A stretch of 64,000 nt of DNA. Origin: an uncultured Psychroserpens sp. GTDB lineage: Bacteria; Bacteroidota; Bacteroidia; Flavobacteriales; Flavobacteriaceae. This document shows positions 51,514 through 59,405 of this stretch, in pieces. The notes under the pieces were generated by a model. It was given only the letters and a program-made list of their open reading frames with translations, did no database searches and was not told where the DNA came from. Numbering within the stretch: position 1 is the first letter of the stretch; the number at the start of each line of letters is the position of its first letter. Position numbers and translations under genes: made by a program. The DNA lies in the NCBI RefSeq assembly GCF_947492715.1, contig NZ_CANLNS010000005.1, positions 269,283 through 333,282 of the forward strand, in the 5' to 3' direction.

Positions 51514-52069
51514 GTAAAACGTTTTTAATTCCACTTTCAAATTCCGTTTTCAGTTTATTTATTTTTCTTTTATTCGCAAACCAATGAAAAGGTGAAGGGC
51601 TTGAAAAAAGTCCAAACGAAATACAATTTACAAGAATATCTTTTTCGTCATAAAGTATTGTCATTTGTTTTCCCCAATCAGTTCCAGAATCTTGCCAAGA
51701 AAAATTGATTATTGATATTTGTTGATTATTCGCTGAAATATTCCATTCATTTTTTTTCGCAATCTTTTTAATTAGATTAGAGTTTTTTCCTCTCGATACT
51801 CCTTTAATCCGCTTTAATTTATACACATTGAAAATTGAGTAAATCATAAACCCTCCAATTATTAGTGTGAAAATTAGAAACGCAAGAGAAAGTCCAATTG
51901 GTTCGTCGTTGTTTAAGTTCGAATTGAACTCCATTATCGCTACAAATGGAAACATTCCAACAGGCATTAATGGAAGTAAATATTCGAATAATTTTTCGAG
52001 AAACCATTGTCTAGTAATCAGCTTTCCAGCTTTTTTAGATTTCGATATGTCGATTGGAATTCTGTTCAC
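51500..52069 (-). CDS. Two-TM protein ending inside the repeat
   Basis: 189 residues. Two hydrophobic spans (about 28-48 and 60-80) precede a soluble domain (NEWNISANNQQISIINFSWQDSG, KDILVNCISFGLFSSPSPFHWFANKRKI). The last five residues (LQQRV) and the TAG stop come from the attC-like repeat. Ends GTTGTAAAACG and GTTTTACAAC are exactly complementary. No family recognised. Confidence 0.6.
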   Translation of the reverse strand: MNRIPIDISKSKKAGKLITRQWFLEKLFEYLLPLMPVGMFPFVAIMEFNSNLNNDEPIGLSLAFLIFTLIIGGFMIYSIFNVYKLKRIKGVSRGKNSNLIKKIAKKNEWNISANNQQISIINFSWQDSGTDWGKQMTILYDEKDILVNCISFGLFSSPSPFHWFANKRKINKLKTEFESGIKNVLQQRV

Positions 52070-52082
52070 TCAAATGTTTTAC

Positions 52083-52293
52083 AACGTGTTCGTGTATGGT
52101 TTACCTTCGGTGATTATTTTCCCTAGTTCGTTTTTGCTGGCGTCATTTTTTCAAAATGTCGAGCAAAAATCTACTAGCTTTAATAGTTGATCGCGTTGGC
52201 TAGAACTAAGTTAGCAAAAGAAAACGAACCAGAGGAAAATCCGTAGGATTTTCCGAGTAATCATTGCACGAGCAATGAATTATACACGTTGTT
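52083..52293 (-). repeat. attC-like array repeat, long type B
   Basis: Left TTTTACAACGTGTTCGTG. Type B insert. Core AGAACTAAGTTAGCAAAAG (TAACTTAG, minus). Centre AAATCCGTAGGATTTTCC. Right TTATACACGTTGTTGGCTAA. Confidence 0.78.
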
Positions 52294-52305
52294 GGCTAAC
52301 GTTTT

Positions 52306-52839
52306 TTAGTTCTCTATTATTCCAATTGGTATTTCTTCTTCCTCAATGTCGTCCAAATTCAAGGTGGGAATTACTTTCTCTTCTTCGGTTCTTAGGTCAG
52401 GACAACTTGCTAATTTTGCCCTTTTTTTAAATTCAGATAGAGTTTTGCTTTTCCACATTTTTAAATTTGTAGAGTCAATTTCATCATAATCAAATTCAGC
52501 TTTGTTTAGTTCAAGTTTGTCCCAGCTATAAGTGCTTTTTAAAATAATTTTACTTTTAGATTGAGAAATTGTAACAAGTGTGTCGTTATTTATGAGTAGT
52601 CCAAGTCCATTTTTAAATTTCGATAAAATTAATGTGCTGTCAGTGATCTTGTTTTGAAAAAGCCAAACTTCATCGGATACTGTTGTTAGATTTATGACAT
52701 ACTTGTCTGTTATTTTATATTCGGAATAATTACCATCCTTATGGCATATATTCCAAGTTCCAATTGCGATGTGTTTTTTATTCGCTTTTTGACAACCGAA
52801 AACTAAAAAAAGAACAAATATTATTTTCAGGTATCTCAT
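52306..52839 (-). CDS. Hypothetical lipoprotein
   Basis: 177 residues with a lipobox (FLVFGC). Lipocalin-like repeated strands: IGTWNICHKDGNYSEYKIT, SDEVWLFQNKITDSTLILSK, ILKSTYSWDKLELNKAEFDY. The acidic C-terminus (DDIEEEEIPIGIIEN) is odd for the group. One-gene cassette with complementary ends GTTGGCTAACG and TTTGCCAAC. Confidence 0.55.
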   Translation of the reverse strand: MRYLKIIFVLFLVFGCQKANKKHIAIGTWNICHKDGNYSEYKITDKYVINLTTVSDEVWLFQNKITDSTLILSKFKNGLGLLINNDTLVTISQSKSKIILKSTYSWDKLELNKAEFDYDEIDSTNLKMWKSKTLSEFKKRAKLASCPDLRTEEEKVIPTLNLDDIEEEEIPIGIIEN

Positions 52840-52855
52840 GTCTCAAATGTTTGCC

Positions 52856-53066
52856 AACGTGTTAGTGTATGGTTTACCTTCGGTGATTATTTTCCCTAGT
52901 TCGTTTTTGCTAGCGTCATTTTTTCAAAATGTCGAGCAAAAATCTACTAGCTTTAATAGTTGATTGCGTTGGCTAGGTCTAAATTAGTAAAAGAAAGCGA
53001 ACCAGAGGAAAATCCGTAGGATTTAGCAAGTAGGCGAGAACCAAGCAATTGATTATACACGTTGTT
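52856..53066 (-). repeat. attC-like array repeat, long type B
   Basis: Left TTTGCCAACGTGTTAGTG. Type B insert. Core GGTCTAAATTAGTAAAAG (TAATTTAG, minus), then AAGCGAACCAGAGG. Right TTATACACGTTGTTAGCAAC. Confidence 0.77.
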
Positions 53067-53131
53067 AGCAACTGGCTTTTTATTGGTTTATATTTCTTTC
53101 CAAATGGTTTTATAATCAGGAAATTTGCTTT

Positions 53132-53506
53132 TTAATCTTGAAATAAATAATGGGCTTGCGAATATAATTCTGCTGAAGGTTCAACTTCAGTAACCTCATT
53201 ATCTTCAACTTTCCAAGCTTTAATTCCAATATCACTTGAGTTAAGAAGTAAATAATTGTCCATATCACTCCAACCAACTTCCCATCTGCTAAAATCTCCA
53301 GCTCCAGACTCAATTTTTGCTATCAGTTGTTTTTTAGAATTATAAATTTCAAAAATAGGTTCAGCATAAAATTCCGCATTTTTGTCAGTCCGATTTACTT
53401 TTGCAATTACAGAGAATTTTCCATCCAAGGATTTTTTTTCAGATTCAACATAATCAGAACAACTAAAAATTAAAAATAGAACGACAAATAATGTTAGGTT
53501 TTTCAT
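53132..53506 (-). CDS. Small hypothetical lipoprotein, possible C-terminal frameshift
   Basis: 124 residues with a lipobox (LFLIFSC). A strand-rich domain follows (KFSVIAKVNRTDKNAEF, YAEPIFEIYNSKKQLIAKI, WSDMDNYLLLNS). The frame ends at LYSQAHYLFQD. In another frame the text ASPLFISRLKSKFPDYKTI then WKEI and a stop at 53088 looks more protein-like, so a single-base indel near 53160 is possible. Ends GTTAGCAACTGG and GTTGCCAAC are complementary. Confidence 0.55.
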   Translation of the reverse strand: MKNLTLFVVLFLIFSCSDYVESEKKSLDGKFSVIAKVNRTDKNAEFYAEPIFEIYNSKKQLIAKIESGAGDFSRWEVGWSDMDNYLLLNSSDIGIKAWKVEDNEVTEVEPSAELYSQAHYLFQD

Positions 53507-53522
53507 TTTTCAGCTTGTTGCC

Positions 53523-53733
53523 AACGTGTTCGTGTATGGTTTACCTTCGGTGATTATTTTCCCTAGTTCGTTTTTGCTGGCGTCATTTTTTCAAAATGTC
53601 GAGCAAAAATCTACTAGCTTTAATAGTTGATCGCGTAGGCTGGAACTAAGTTAGCAAAAGAAAACGAACCAGAGGAAAATCCGTAGGATTTTCCGAGTAC
53701 ACACAAACTTAGCAATTGATTATACACGTTGTT
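53523..53733 (-). repeat. attC-like array repeat, long type B
   Basis: Left TGTTGCCAACGTGTTCGTG. Type B insert. Core GGAACTAAGTTAGCAAAAG (TAACTTAG, minus). Centre AAATCCGTAGGATTTTCC. Right TTATACACGTTGTTGGCTG. Confidence 0.78.
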
Positions 53734-53751
53734 GGCTGTTGGCTTTTTACC

Positions 53752-54090
53752 TTATGCAGTTCCAACATAGTCTCTATTCCAATCTAACCATTTATTATAT
53801 ATCAAATTTTTTAGATTTTCCAATTCTGCATGTTTTTCCGCTAGAGGATAAACAGATTCTTTCATTTTTTTCATTTGTGAATCCGTCAAGTTTTCATTCC
53901 ATATTAATTCCGTTCCGTATTTTATAATTCCACTTATATGCTCATTATTGAGTGCTTTTTCAAATTTATTCCAATCTGATTTTAAAGTTTCAACATGTCT
54001 TTTTTTTCGTTTAGATAGCCAGATAAAATAAACGATTAGTGCAAGTAGAAGAATAGAAAAAGTTATAATAAGTAATAATCCGTTATCCAT
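53752..54090 (-). CDS. Single-span membrane protein with coiled tail
   Basis: 112 residues: one N-terminal span (3-24, GLLLIITFSILLLALIVYFIW) then a basic helix (LSKRKKRHVETLKSDWNKFEK) and a helical domain (DSQMKKMKESVYPLAEKHAELENLKNL). No family recognised. Ends GTTGGCTGTTGG and TTACTGCCAAC pair with one mismatch. Confidence 0.5.
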   Translation of the reverse strand: MDNGLLLIITFSILLLALIVYFIWLSKRKKRHVETLKSDWNKFEKALNNEHISGIIKYGTELIWNENLTDSQMKKMKESVYPLAEKHAELENLKNLIYNKWLDWNRDYVGTA

Positions 54091-54113
54091 AATTAGTTTT
54101 CGAGCTTACTGCC

Positions 54114-54302
54114 AACGGTCTTGTGTATGGCTCGTTGCATGCAAATTAGCGAATGTTTTTCGGTTGAGCACAAGCCAGATTTTTAAATTTTACTATTTAT
54201 CTTCTTTCTTGGAAATCATCAAATTTAAAAATTTGGCGACTTTCCAAATACGCCTTGACTTCGACTTAAGCAACTGAACAGCAATGAGCTATACACGTTG
54301 TT
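54114..54302 (-). repeat. attC-like array repeat, divergent centre (type G)
   Basis: Left TACTGCCAACGGTCTTGTG lacks the usual GTGTT spacer. The centre (TTTTTCGGTTGAGCACAAGC and TTTAAATTTTACTATTTATC) is unlike other types. Right CTATACACGTTGTTGTAACA. Confidence 0.68.
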
Positions 54303-54313
54303 GTAACACGTAT

Positions 54314-55249
54314 TTATAGTTCTATTTTAAATAATCCATAATTCGTAGCAATCCACGCAATATCATTTTCAATTGCTATATCTAAAATTGCATTTCCTCT
54401 TTGTCGGAAAAATATAGATTGTATTTTGTCTTTTGATACAATATTCAGCCCATCGTTTGTCGCCAACCAATAATTTCCGTCGTCATCGATTTCTATATCT
54501 CTAACCATATTATTTGATAAATCAGAATTATCTTTATTCACGTGATTCCATTTATCATTTTTTAGGATTGAATAACCACCAGTTATATTTCCTCCATAAC
54601 CAATATAAAGTTCATTATCATCATATAATCTTAAAGCTCGAACATATTGTTGTAGTTCAGAATTTTCGGTTGTTAGAGATTGCCATTTTGAGTTTTTATA
54701 AATTAGAAGTCCGTTATTGTGGCCAATATAAATTTCTTTGTCGTTTCTGACAGCCAATGCTCTTATTGTGACACTTTTCGGTAGTTTGATTTTATTCCAT
54801 TCAGTTCCGTTGAAAGAAGTCAGTCCGTTTGAACCTCCAAAGTATATTATTCCGTTTTCATCTTCTGTTATATCGATGATTGAAATTTTAGATAATTTGA
54901 TTTCGCTTGAAGAATAAGTCGTCCAATCTTTTCCATCAAATTTTGCTAAACCATCTGGTTGCGAAAATGATGCCCAAATATTATCTTTTGAGTCGATAAA
55001 AATTGGGGAAATATATTTTCCTTTAATAACTGAATTTTTGGCGTCAAAAGTTGTAAAATTTTCGCCATCAAATTTTATAAGTCCAGATTTTGCACTTCCT
55101 AGCCATTTGTTTCCTTCTTTATCAACTGCGATTGACCAAAAGTCATCATCTGTCAATTCAGAGTTTTCTTTCGTAAAATGCTCGATATTTTGTCCAAAGC
55201 TAAATTGGATAAATAGAATTATTAATATGGACGATAATGTTTTTCTCAT
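54314..55249 (-). CDS. Two-component-regulator-propeller protein, secreted
   Basis: 311 residues with a signal peptide (IILFIQFSFGQ). Reg_prop blades repeat: FWSIAVDKEGNKWLGSAKSGLIKFDG, ISPIFIDSKDNIWASFSQPDGLAKFDG, IIDITEDENGIIYFGGSNGLTSFNG and VRDIEIDDDGNYWLATNDGL. No kinase is attached. Same architecture as the lipoprotein at 31447 but only distantly similar in text. Ends GTTGTAACACG and TGTGTTACAAC are exactly complementary. Confidence 0.9.
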   Translation of the reverse strand: MRKTLSSILIILFIQFSFGQNIEHFTKENSELTDDDFWSIAVDKEGNKWLGSAKSGLIKFDGENFTTFDAKNSVIKGKYISPIFIDSKDNIWASFSQPDGLAKFDGKDWTTYSSSEIKLSKISIIDITEDENGIIYFGGSNGLTSFNGTEWNKIKLPKSVTIRALAVRNDKEIYIGHNNGLLIYKNSKWQSLTTENSELQQYVRALRLYDDNELYIGYGGNITGGYSILKNDKWNHVNKDNSDLSNNMVRDIEIDDDGNYWLATNDGLNIVSKDKIQSIFFRQRGNAILDIAIENDIAWIATNYGLFKIEL

Positions 55250-55258
55250 ATGTGTTAC

Positions 55259-55469
55259 AACGTGTTTGTGTATGGTTTACCTTCGGTGATTATTTTCCCT
55301 AGTTCGTTTTTGCTGGCGTCATTTTTTCAAAATGTCGAGCAAAAATCTACTAGCTTTAATAGTTGATCGCGTTGGCAAGAACTAAGTTAGCAAAAGAAAA
55401 CGAACCAGAGGAAAATCCGTAAGATTTTCCGAGTACACACAAAGCAAACAATGGGTTATACACGTTGTT
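55259..55469 (-). repeat. attC-like array repeat, long type B
   Basis: Left TGTTACAACGTGTTTGTG. Type B insert. Core AGAACTAAGTTAGCAAAAG (TAACTTAG, minus). Centre AAATCCGTAAGATTTTCC. Right TTATACACGTTGTTGTGCA. Confidence 0.78.
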
Positions 55470-55480
55470 GTGCATAGTAT

Positions 55481-56065
55481 TTAATGTTCAAATTTTGGAT
55501 ATTTTTTATATTCCTTAAGTATTTTTTCTTTATCAGTTTCCGATAATCCAAAGTCTGAAGTTGAATCTGGAGGAAATGGAGGCACGTCATCAGCAATATT
55601 CAGCACGTAATTGCTTACATATTTATTTAGTGTCATAGCTGTTCCGATACAACCTGATTGGTAATAAACCAAATCAGTAGTGTCTCTAATAGCTTTCAAT
55701 ATATATTCCGTTTTTTTATCAAAATTCTTTCTTCGTATAAGTCCTTCGTGAGCAACTGCTTTAATAGTTCCACTTGGAAAATCAGTTAATTTAATTAATT
55801 CAGATTCAGTCGCATTATTAATAATCCAAACTCTACTTATAATTGATAAGTCTTTTCCATTTCCTTCGATTCTGCTTGAGATAGATTGATGTTTATAGAC
55901 ACTAATAGAATCTTTTATTTCTGTTCTTATTCCATCCCAATTGAAAGACCAACTTTTTTCATAACCAGATGTGGAAATTAAAATAAGCGATATGCCAATT
56001 ACTGATAAAATTGGAAAAATTATCGAAAATCGATTACGATTATTAATATTCCTACGGTTTCTCAT
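55481..56065 (-). CDS. Membrane-anchored hypothetical protein
   Basis: 194 residues. Arg/Asn-rich start (MRNRRNINNRNRF), one span (about 13-31), then a soluble domain (YKHQSISSRIEGNGKDLSII, LVYYQSGCIGTAMTLNKYVSN). The acidic/Pro end is PPFPPDSTSDFG. Likely a type II membrane protein. No family recognised. Confidence 0.5.
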   Translation of the reverse strand: MRNRRNINNRNRFSIIFPILSVIGISLILISTSGYEKSWSFNWDGIRTEIKDSISVYKHQSISSRIEGNGKDLSIISRVWIINNATESELIKLTDFPSGTIKAVAHEGLIRRKNFDKKTEYILKAIRDTTDLVYYQSGCIGTAMTLNKYVSNYVLNIADDVPPFPPDSTSDFGLSETDKEKILKEYKKYPKFEH

Positions 56066-56077
56066 AATATTATTGCC

Positions 56078-56200
56078 AACGGTCTTGTATATGAAAAGTA
56101 GCGGATTTTATGCACTATTTTTTCAATTTAACAATGACCTCTAATTTATTCATTTTCTTTAGATTAAGCGATTAAACCGCTATTTTTTATATACGTTGTT
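56078..56200 (-). repeat. attC-like array repeat, divergent centre (type H)
   Basis: Left TATTGCCAACGGTCTTGTA. Inner stem AGTAGCGGATTTT with AAACCGCTATTTT. Right TATATACGTTGTTAGGAAAC. The TAnnTTAG core is absent. The inner GCGG arms resemble type F. Confidence 0.68.
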
Positions 56201-56840
56201 AGGAAACGTTTTTATTGGGTATTATTTCTGAACTAACATAAAACTCAGCAAGAAACTTTGGCATATTAAATATTCTCATTAAATCTTCAATTCCGTCTGC
56301 ATCATTATAGATCCAAGTTCCATCATGATCACCTAAGCCTAATTCTTCTACATCAATTGTTATAGGAATTAATTCGCCATTGTCGTTAAAGTGACATTCA
56401 AATAGTGAATCGCCAACTCTAATTGATTTATCATAGTAGTATTTAGAAGTTCCATTCCAGTATGGGATTTCATTTTCAATATCATCAGTAAAACTTGAAA
56501 CTATCACATTGTTTTCACAATCATAAACTGAATTCACAATAGTTTCTAAAATTTTATCGCTGTTATAGTGATATAACTTTTCATGTCTAAATTCTCCTAT
56601 GAATTCTCGCTGTCCTAAAACAAATTTTACTTCCTGTAAACCTACATTGTTGAGTATTTCGATTCGACTTTTATTGCTTTCGTTGAAAATGATATACTCG
56701 TTGAGTTTTTCATTTTTATAAATTTCTCGAGTTTTATATTTCCCTTGAATATCATTTGGTTCAGAATAGTATTCATCCACTGGCAATTCTATTTCTTTAA
56801 TTATCGCTTCATACTCATTTTTATAAATTATTTTCTTCAT
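56199..56840 (-). CDS. Hypothetical cytoplasmic protein
   Basis: 213 residues, acidic, strand-rich: VGLQEVKFVLGQREFIGEF, SIRVGDSLFECHFNDNGEL, DGTWIYNDADGIEDLMRIF. No signal or spans. Style of immunity-type proteins, family unknown. Ends GTTAGGAAACG and TTGCCTAAC are complementary but for one base. Confidence 0.5.
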   Translation of the reverse strand: MKKIIYKNEYEAIIKEIELPVDEYYSEPNDIQGKYKTREIYKNEKLNEYIIFNESNKSRIEILNNVGLQEVKFVLGQREFIGEFRHEKLYHYNSDKILETIVNSVYDCENNVIVSSFTDDIENEIPYWNGTSKYYYDKSIRVGDSLFECHFNDNGELIPITIDVEELGLGDHDGTWIYNDADGIEDLMRIFNMPKFLAEFYVSSEIIPNKNVS

Positions 56841-56887
56841 TAGAATTTATGTTGATAATTTAATTTGGTTGTGCTGAAATGTTGCCT

Positions 56888-57013
56888 AACGTGTTCGTGT
56901 ATGGTTTCGTTGTTTTAGTTTAGTACTAAATTAGCAAAAGAAAACGAACCAGATGAAAATCCGCAGGATTTTCCGAGTACACACAAAACGAGTAATTGAC
57001 TATACACGTTGTT
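56888..57013 (-). repeat. attC-like array repeat, type A
   Basis: Left GTTGCCTAACGTGTTCGTG. Core AGTACTAAATTAGCAAAAG (TAATTTAG, minus). Centre AAATCCGCAGGATTTTCC. Right CTATACACGTTGTTGTGAGT. Confidence 0.76.
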
Positions 57014-57025
57014 GTGAGTAGTATT

Positions 57026-57565
57026 TTATTCAGTCATGTATACAAAATCAACTCTTCTGTTTTCTTTGTTTCCGTTTTCTGTTTGCAGACCAAATGGTCT
57101 ATCAGATTTCCCGTCTATCAATTCTATTCGATTTTTTTTAATTCCGTTCTTTATGAATACAGCTTGAATAAATTCTGCACGTTCGCGTGATATATTCGAA
57201 TTAGTTTTATTCTCAACCGAGTCCGAATTTCCAATAATTTGGATTCTCAGTTTATCATATTTTAGCATTGATCCAATCATGTGATACGAAGATTCTAAAT
57301 CAGAAGTTGAATTACAATTTTGTTCAAAATAAATTGAATTTTGAAAATTGATTTCAAGTATTAGACCTTCTTTTTCAGCTTCATCTTTTTCTTTCCAAGC
57401 TAACATTCGTAATTCCGCAATCGAGTCAGCACTTCGAGTTAGAATTTCAGTTGAAACTTTTTCAATCGATTCTAATTTGACACATTTATATTTTGTTCCA
57501 CCACACGAGTATGTGAGAAATTGAAGTAGAATTATCAAATACAAAGGTTTTCTCATATTACTCAC
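57026..57565 (-). CDS. OmpA-like lipoprotein
   Basis: 179 residues with a lipobox (LLQFLTYSC). C-terminal OmpA-like domain: LEINFQNSIYFEQN, MLKYDKLRIQIIGNSDSVENKTNSN-like, ISRERAEFIQAVFIKNGIKKNRIELI and KENRRVDFVYMTE. This is the peptidoglycan-binding fold, with the Asp and Arg of the diaminopimelate site probably in GNSD and NRRVDF. Anchored in the outer membrane facing the murein. Exactly complementary ends GTTGTGAGTAG and TTACTCACAAC. Confidence 0.85.
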   Translation of the reverse strand: MSNMRKPLYLIILLQFLTYSCGGTKYKCVKLESIEKVSTEILTRSADSIAELRMLAWKEKDEAEKEGLILEINFQNSIYFEQNCNSTSDLESSYHMIGSMLKYDKLRIQIIGNSDSVENKTNSNISRERAEFIQAVFIKNGIKKNRIELIDGKSDRPFGLQTENGNKENRRVDFVYMTE

Positions 57566-57689
57566 AACGTGTTTGTGTATGATTTCGTTGCGTGTTTCAG
57601 CAACTAAATTAGCAAATACAAACCGAATAGAAAATCCGCGAGGATTTTCGTAAGTAGGCGAGTACTAGCAATGAATTATACACGTTGTT
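57566..57689 (-). repeat. attC-like array repeat, type C
   Basis: Left ACTCACAACGTGTTTGTG. Inner TTTCGTTGCG with GCAATGAA. Core CAACTAAATTAGCAAATAC (TAATTTAG, minus). Centre AAATCCGCGAGGATTTTCG. Right TTATACACGTTGTTGTATGC. Confidence 0.77.
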
Positions 57690-57701
57690 GTATGCCGTTT
57701 T

Positions 57702-58403
57702 TTATTTATAGTAATAGTACCAATTACTTTCATAATTCGTGTCAAAATTCTCTTTACTATCCAAAAAAATTGAATAAAAATCTCTCTTAAAATATCCAAA
57801 TTCGTCATACTTTTTTAGAATGTCAAAATATTGTTCATTCCATTTTTTATGTAATTCAGAATCTTGGTATTTCTTTAATTGCTCATCTGTGTATAAAAAA
57901 ATTGTCGCACTATTAAATCTTCTGTCAATCATCCATATTTCTGGATTATTTATTTCCGATTTCAGCTTTTTAATTTCTTTATCAGGTATATTTTTATTTG
58001 CCTCATCTTTTGCTATTGTTTCAAAGTCAGAGAAGTAAACAAATAGATTGTTTGATTTATAAGTCAGTCCAAGTAGTTTTTTAATCCAATTCGGCTTATT
58101 TTTCAATTCATAATTTGATGTTATTTCTCCAAATTTTTTCGCAATTTCGTGTTGCTTGGTTTTGTCAAAATTATAAGTCCGATTATCCATAAATTTCCCT
58201 TTGTCTTTTGCATATTCAAGACAAACTTGTAATCGTGGATTGGACTTGTTATTATCCATGAAATCAAAGACTAAATTTAGTGTTTTTACACTATATTTTT
58301 TATCAATCCATTTCGCAAGTGGCTCAAATTCATCCTTGATTTTTGAAATCCCTTGTTTTATTTTTTTGGTTGATTTATAATCTTTGTCAGAAGTAAATAT
58401 CAT
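57702..58403 (-). CDS. Hypothetical cytoplasmic protein
   Basis: 233 residues, Lys- and Tyr-rich. Mixed fold: LNLVFDFMDNNKSNPRLQVCLEYAKDKG, NNLFVYFSDFETIAKDEANK, NSATIFLYTDEQLKKYQ. It ends in an aromatic run (NYESNWYYYYK). No family recognised. Ends GTTGTATGCCG and AATGGCATACAAC are complementary. Confidence 0.5.
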   Translation of the reverse strand: MIFTSDKDYKSTKKIKQGISKIKDEFEPLAKWIDKKYSVKTLNLVFDFMDNNKSNPRLQVCLEYAKDKGKFMDNRTYNFDKTKQHEIAKKFGEITSNYELKNKPNWIKKLLGLTYKSNNLFVYFSDFETIAKDEANKNIPDKEIKKLKSEINNPEIWMIDRRFNSATIFLYTDEQLKKYQDSELHKKWNEQYFDILKKYDEFGYFKRDFYSIFLDSKENFDTNYESNWYYYYK

Positions 58404-58440
58404 TTTTCTTTAATGCAGAATGTTTTCTCAAATGGCATAC

Positions 58441-58563
58441 AACGTGTTCGTGTATGGTTAGTTGCGTTGGCTAGAACTAAGTTAGCAAAAGAAAACGAAC
58501 CAGAGGAAAATCCGCAGGATTTTCCGAGTACGCACAGAAGAGCAATTAATTATACACGTTGTT
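58441..58563 (-). repeat. attC-like array repeat, type A (reference copy)
   Basis: Left ATGGCATACAACGTGTTCGTG. Core AGAACTAAGTTAGCAAAAG (TAACTTAG, minus) then AAACGAACCAGAGG. Centre AAAATCCGCAGGATTTTCC is a perfect short palindrome. Right TTATACACGTTGTTACCTGC. 123 bp from AAC to GTT, close in length to the Vibrio VCR type of attC. Confidence 0.8.
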
Positions 58564-58573
58564 ACCTGCTGTA

Positions 58574-59245
58574 TTATTTCAATGGATTCCTTAAGATAAA
58601 ATCTCGTACAGAATTGAGCATTAATGCTACTTGATCTTTATTATATTCTGAATAATTTCCATGTGCAGCTTTGTTCCGTAAATCTAACCAAGCAGTAATG
58701 TTTTTTTCATCAAGTTTATTATAGACACTTAATTTTGCTAGTTCAGCATTAATTAAGTTTGCTTTTTTAGGTCTGTCTTTGGCATCTCTTATAGGGTTTC
58801 CAGCAAAAGTTGATAATTGCCGCATATGTTCTTCCAAAATACTTCCAATCATAACAGCCGATGCATCTTTATAATTTTCACTCAATAAATGTTCACTCAT
58901 TTCAAGAAAATCAGAGAAGATTTCTGCAGAAATTAAGCCTTTTATTGATGCTAGCCAATCATTGGCTATTTCAAATTTTATTGCGTTAAGTATACCACGA
59001 AGGATTTTATATGAATGATGAGAGTGATTCCCTTTAAATTCTAGATAATAAGGGTGATTTTTTCCATAAAGATTTAAAATTAGAGAAAGAGATGAAGACT
59101 TTATTTGTGAGTAAAGTTCGGTGTCATATTCTGTAGTAAAAGTTCTTCGTCCAGAAATAACTCTAGGTTTTTTAGTAATCGTAGATTCGTAAGTATCTAT
59201 ACTTCCTATTATTCCATTTATTCTATCTAATAATCTTTGCTTCAT
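58574..59245 (-). CDS. HEPN-like protein, possible defence or RNase role
   Basis: 223 residues, all helical, cytoplasmic. The C-terminal part carries WLDLRNKAAHG with Arg190 and His195, the Rx4-6H signature of HEPN RNases. The preceding DASAVMIGSILEEHMRQLSTF helix also fits the DUF4145/HEPN layout. HEPN domains often act as RNases in toxin-antitoxin and abortive-infection systems. No MNT or other antitoxin partner is adjacent. Ends GTTACCTGCTG and TTGCAGGTAAC are exactly complementary. Confidence 0.72.
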   Translation of the reverse strand: MKQRLLDRINGIIGSIDTYESTITKKPRVISGRRTFTTEYDTELYSQIKSSSLSLILNLYGKNHPYYLEFKGNHSHHSYKILRGILNAIKFEIANDWLASIKGLISAEIFSDFLEMSEHLLSENYKDASAVMIGSILEEHMRQLSTFAGNPIRDAKDRPKKANLINAELAKLSVYNKLDEKNITAWLDLRNKAAHGNYSEYNKDQVALMLNSVRDFILRNPLK

Positions 59246-59254
59246 ATTGCAGGT

Positions 59255-59378
59255 AACGTGTTCGTGTATGGTTAGTTGCGTTGGCTATGTCTAAATTAGT
59301 AAAAGAAAACGAACCAGAGGAAAATCCGTAGGATTTTCCGAGTACACACAGAACAAGCAATTAAATATACACGTTGTT
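59255..59378 (-). repeat. attC-like array repeat, type A
   Basis: Left TTGCAGGTAACGTGTTCGTG. Core TGTCTAAATTAGTAAAAG (TAATTTAG, minus). Centre AAATCCGTAGGATTTTCC. Right AATATACACGTTGTTGTACA. Confidence 0.78.
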
Positions 59379-59405
59379 GTACAACGTATTTTAATTTATA
59401 AAATG

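Noticed and set aside
51867..52190. Plus-strand ORF sharing its end with one at 46170-46394
   Set aside because: The shared C-terminal text is just the type B repeat translated on the plus strand. The rest is antisense to the two-TM gene.
53116..53313. 65-residue minus-strand ORF inside the lipoprotein gene
   Set aside because: Out-of-frame shadow with Lys/Ile-rich text. A different frame gives the more convincing C-terminal extension.
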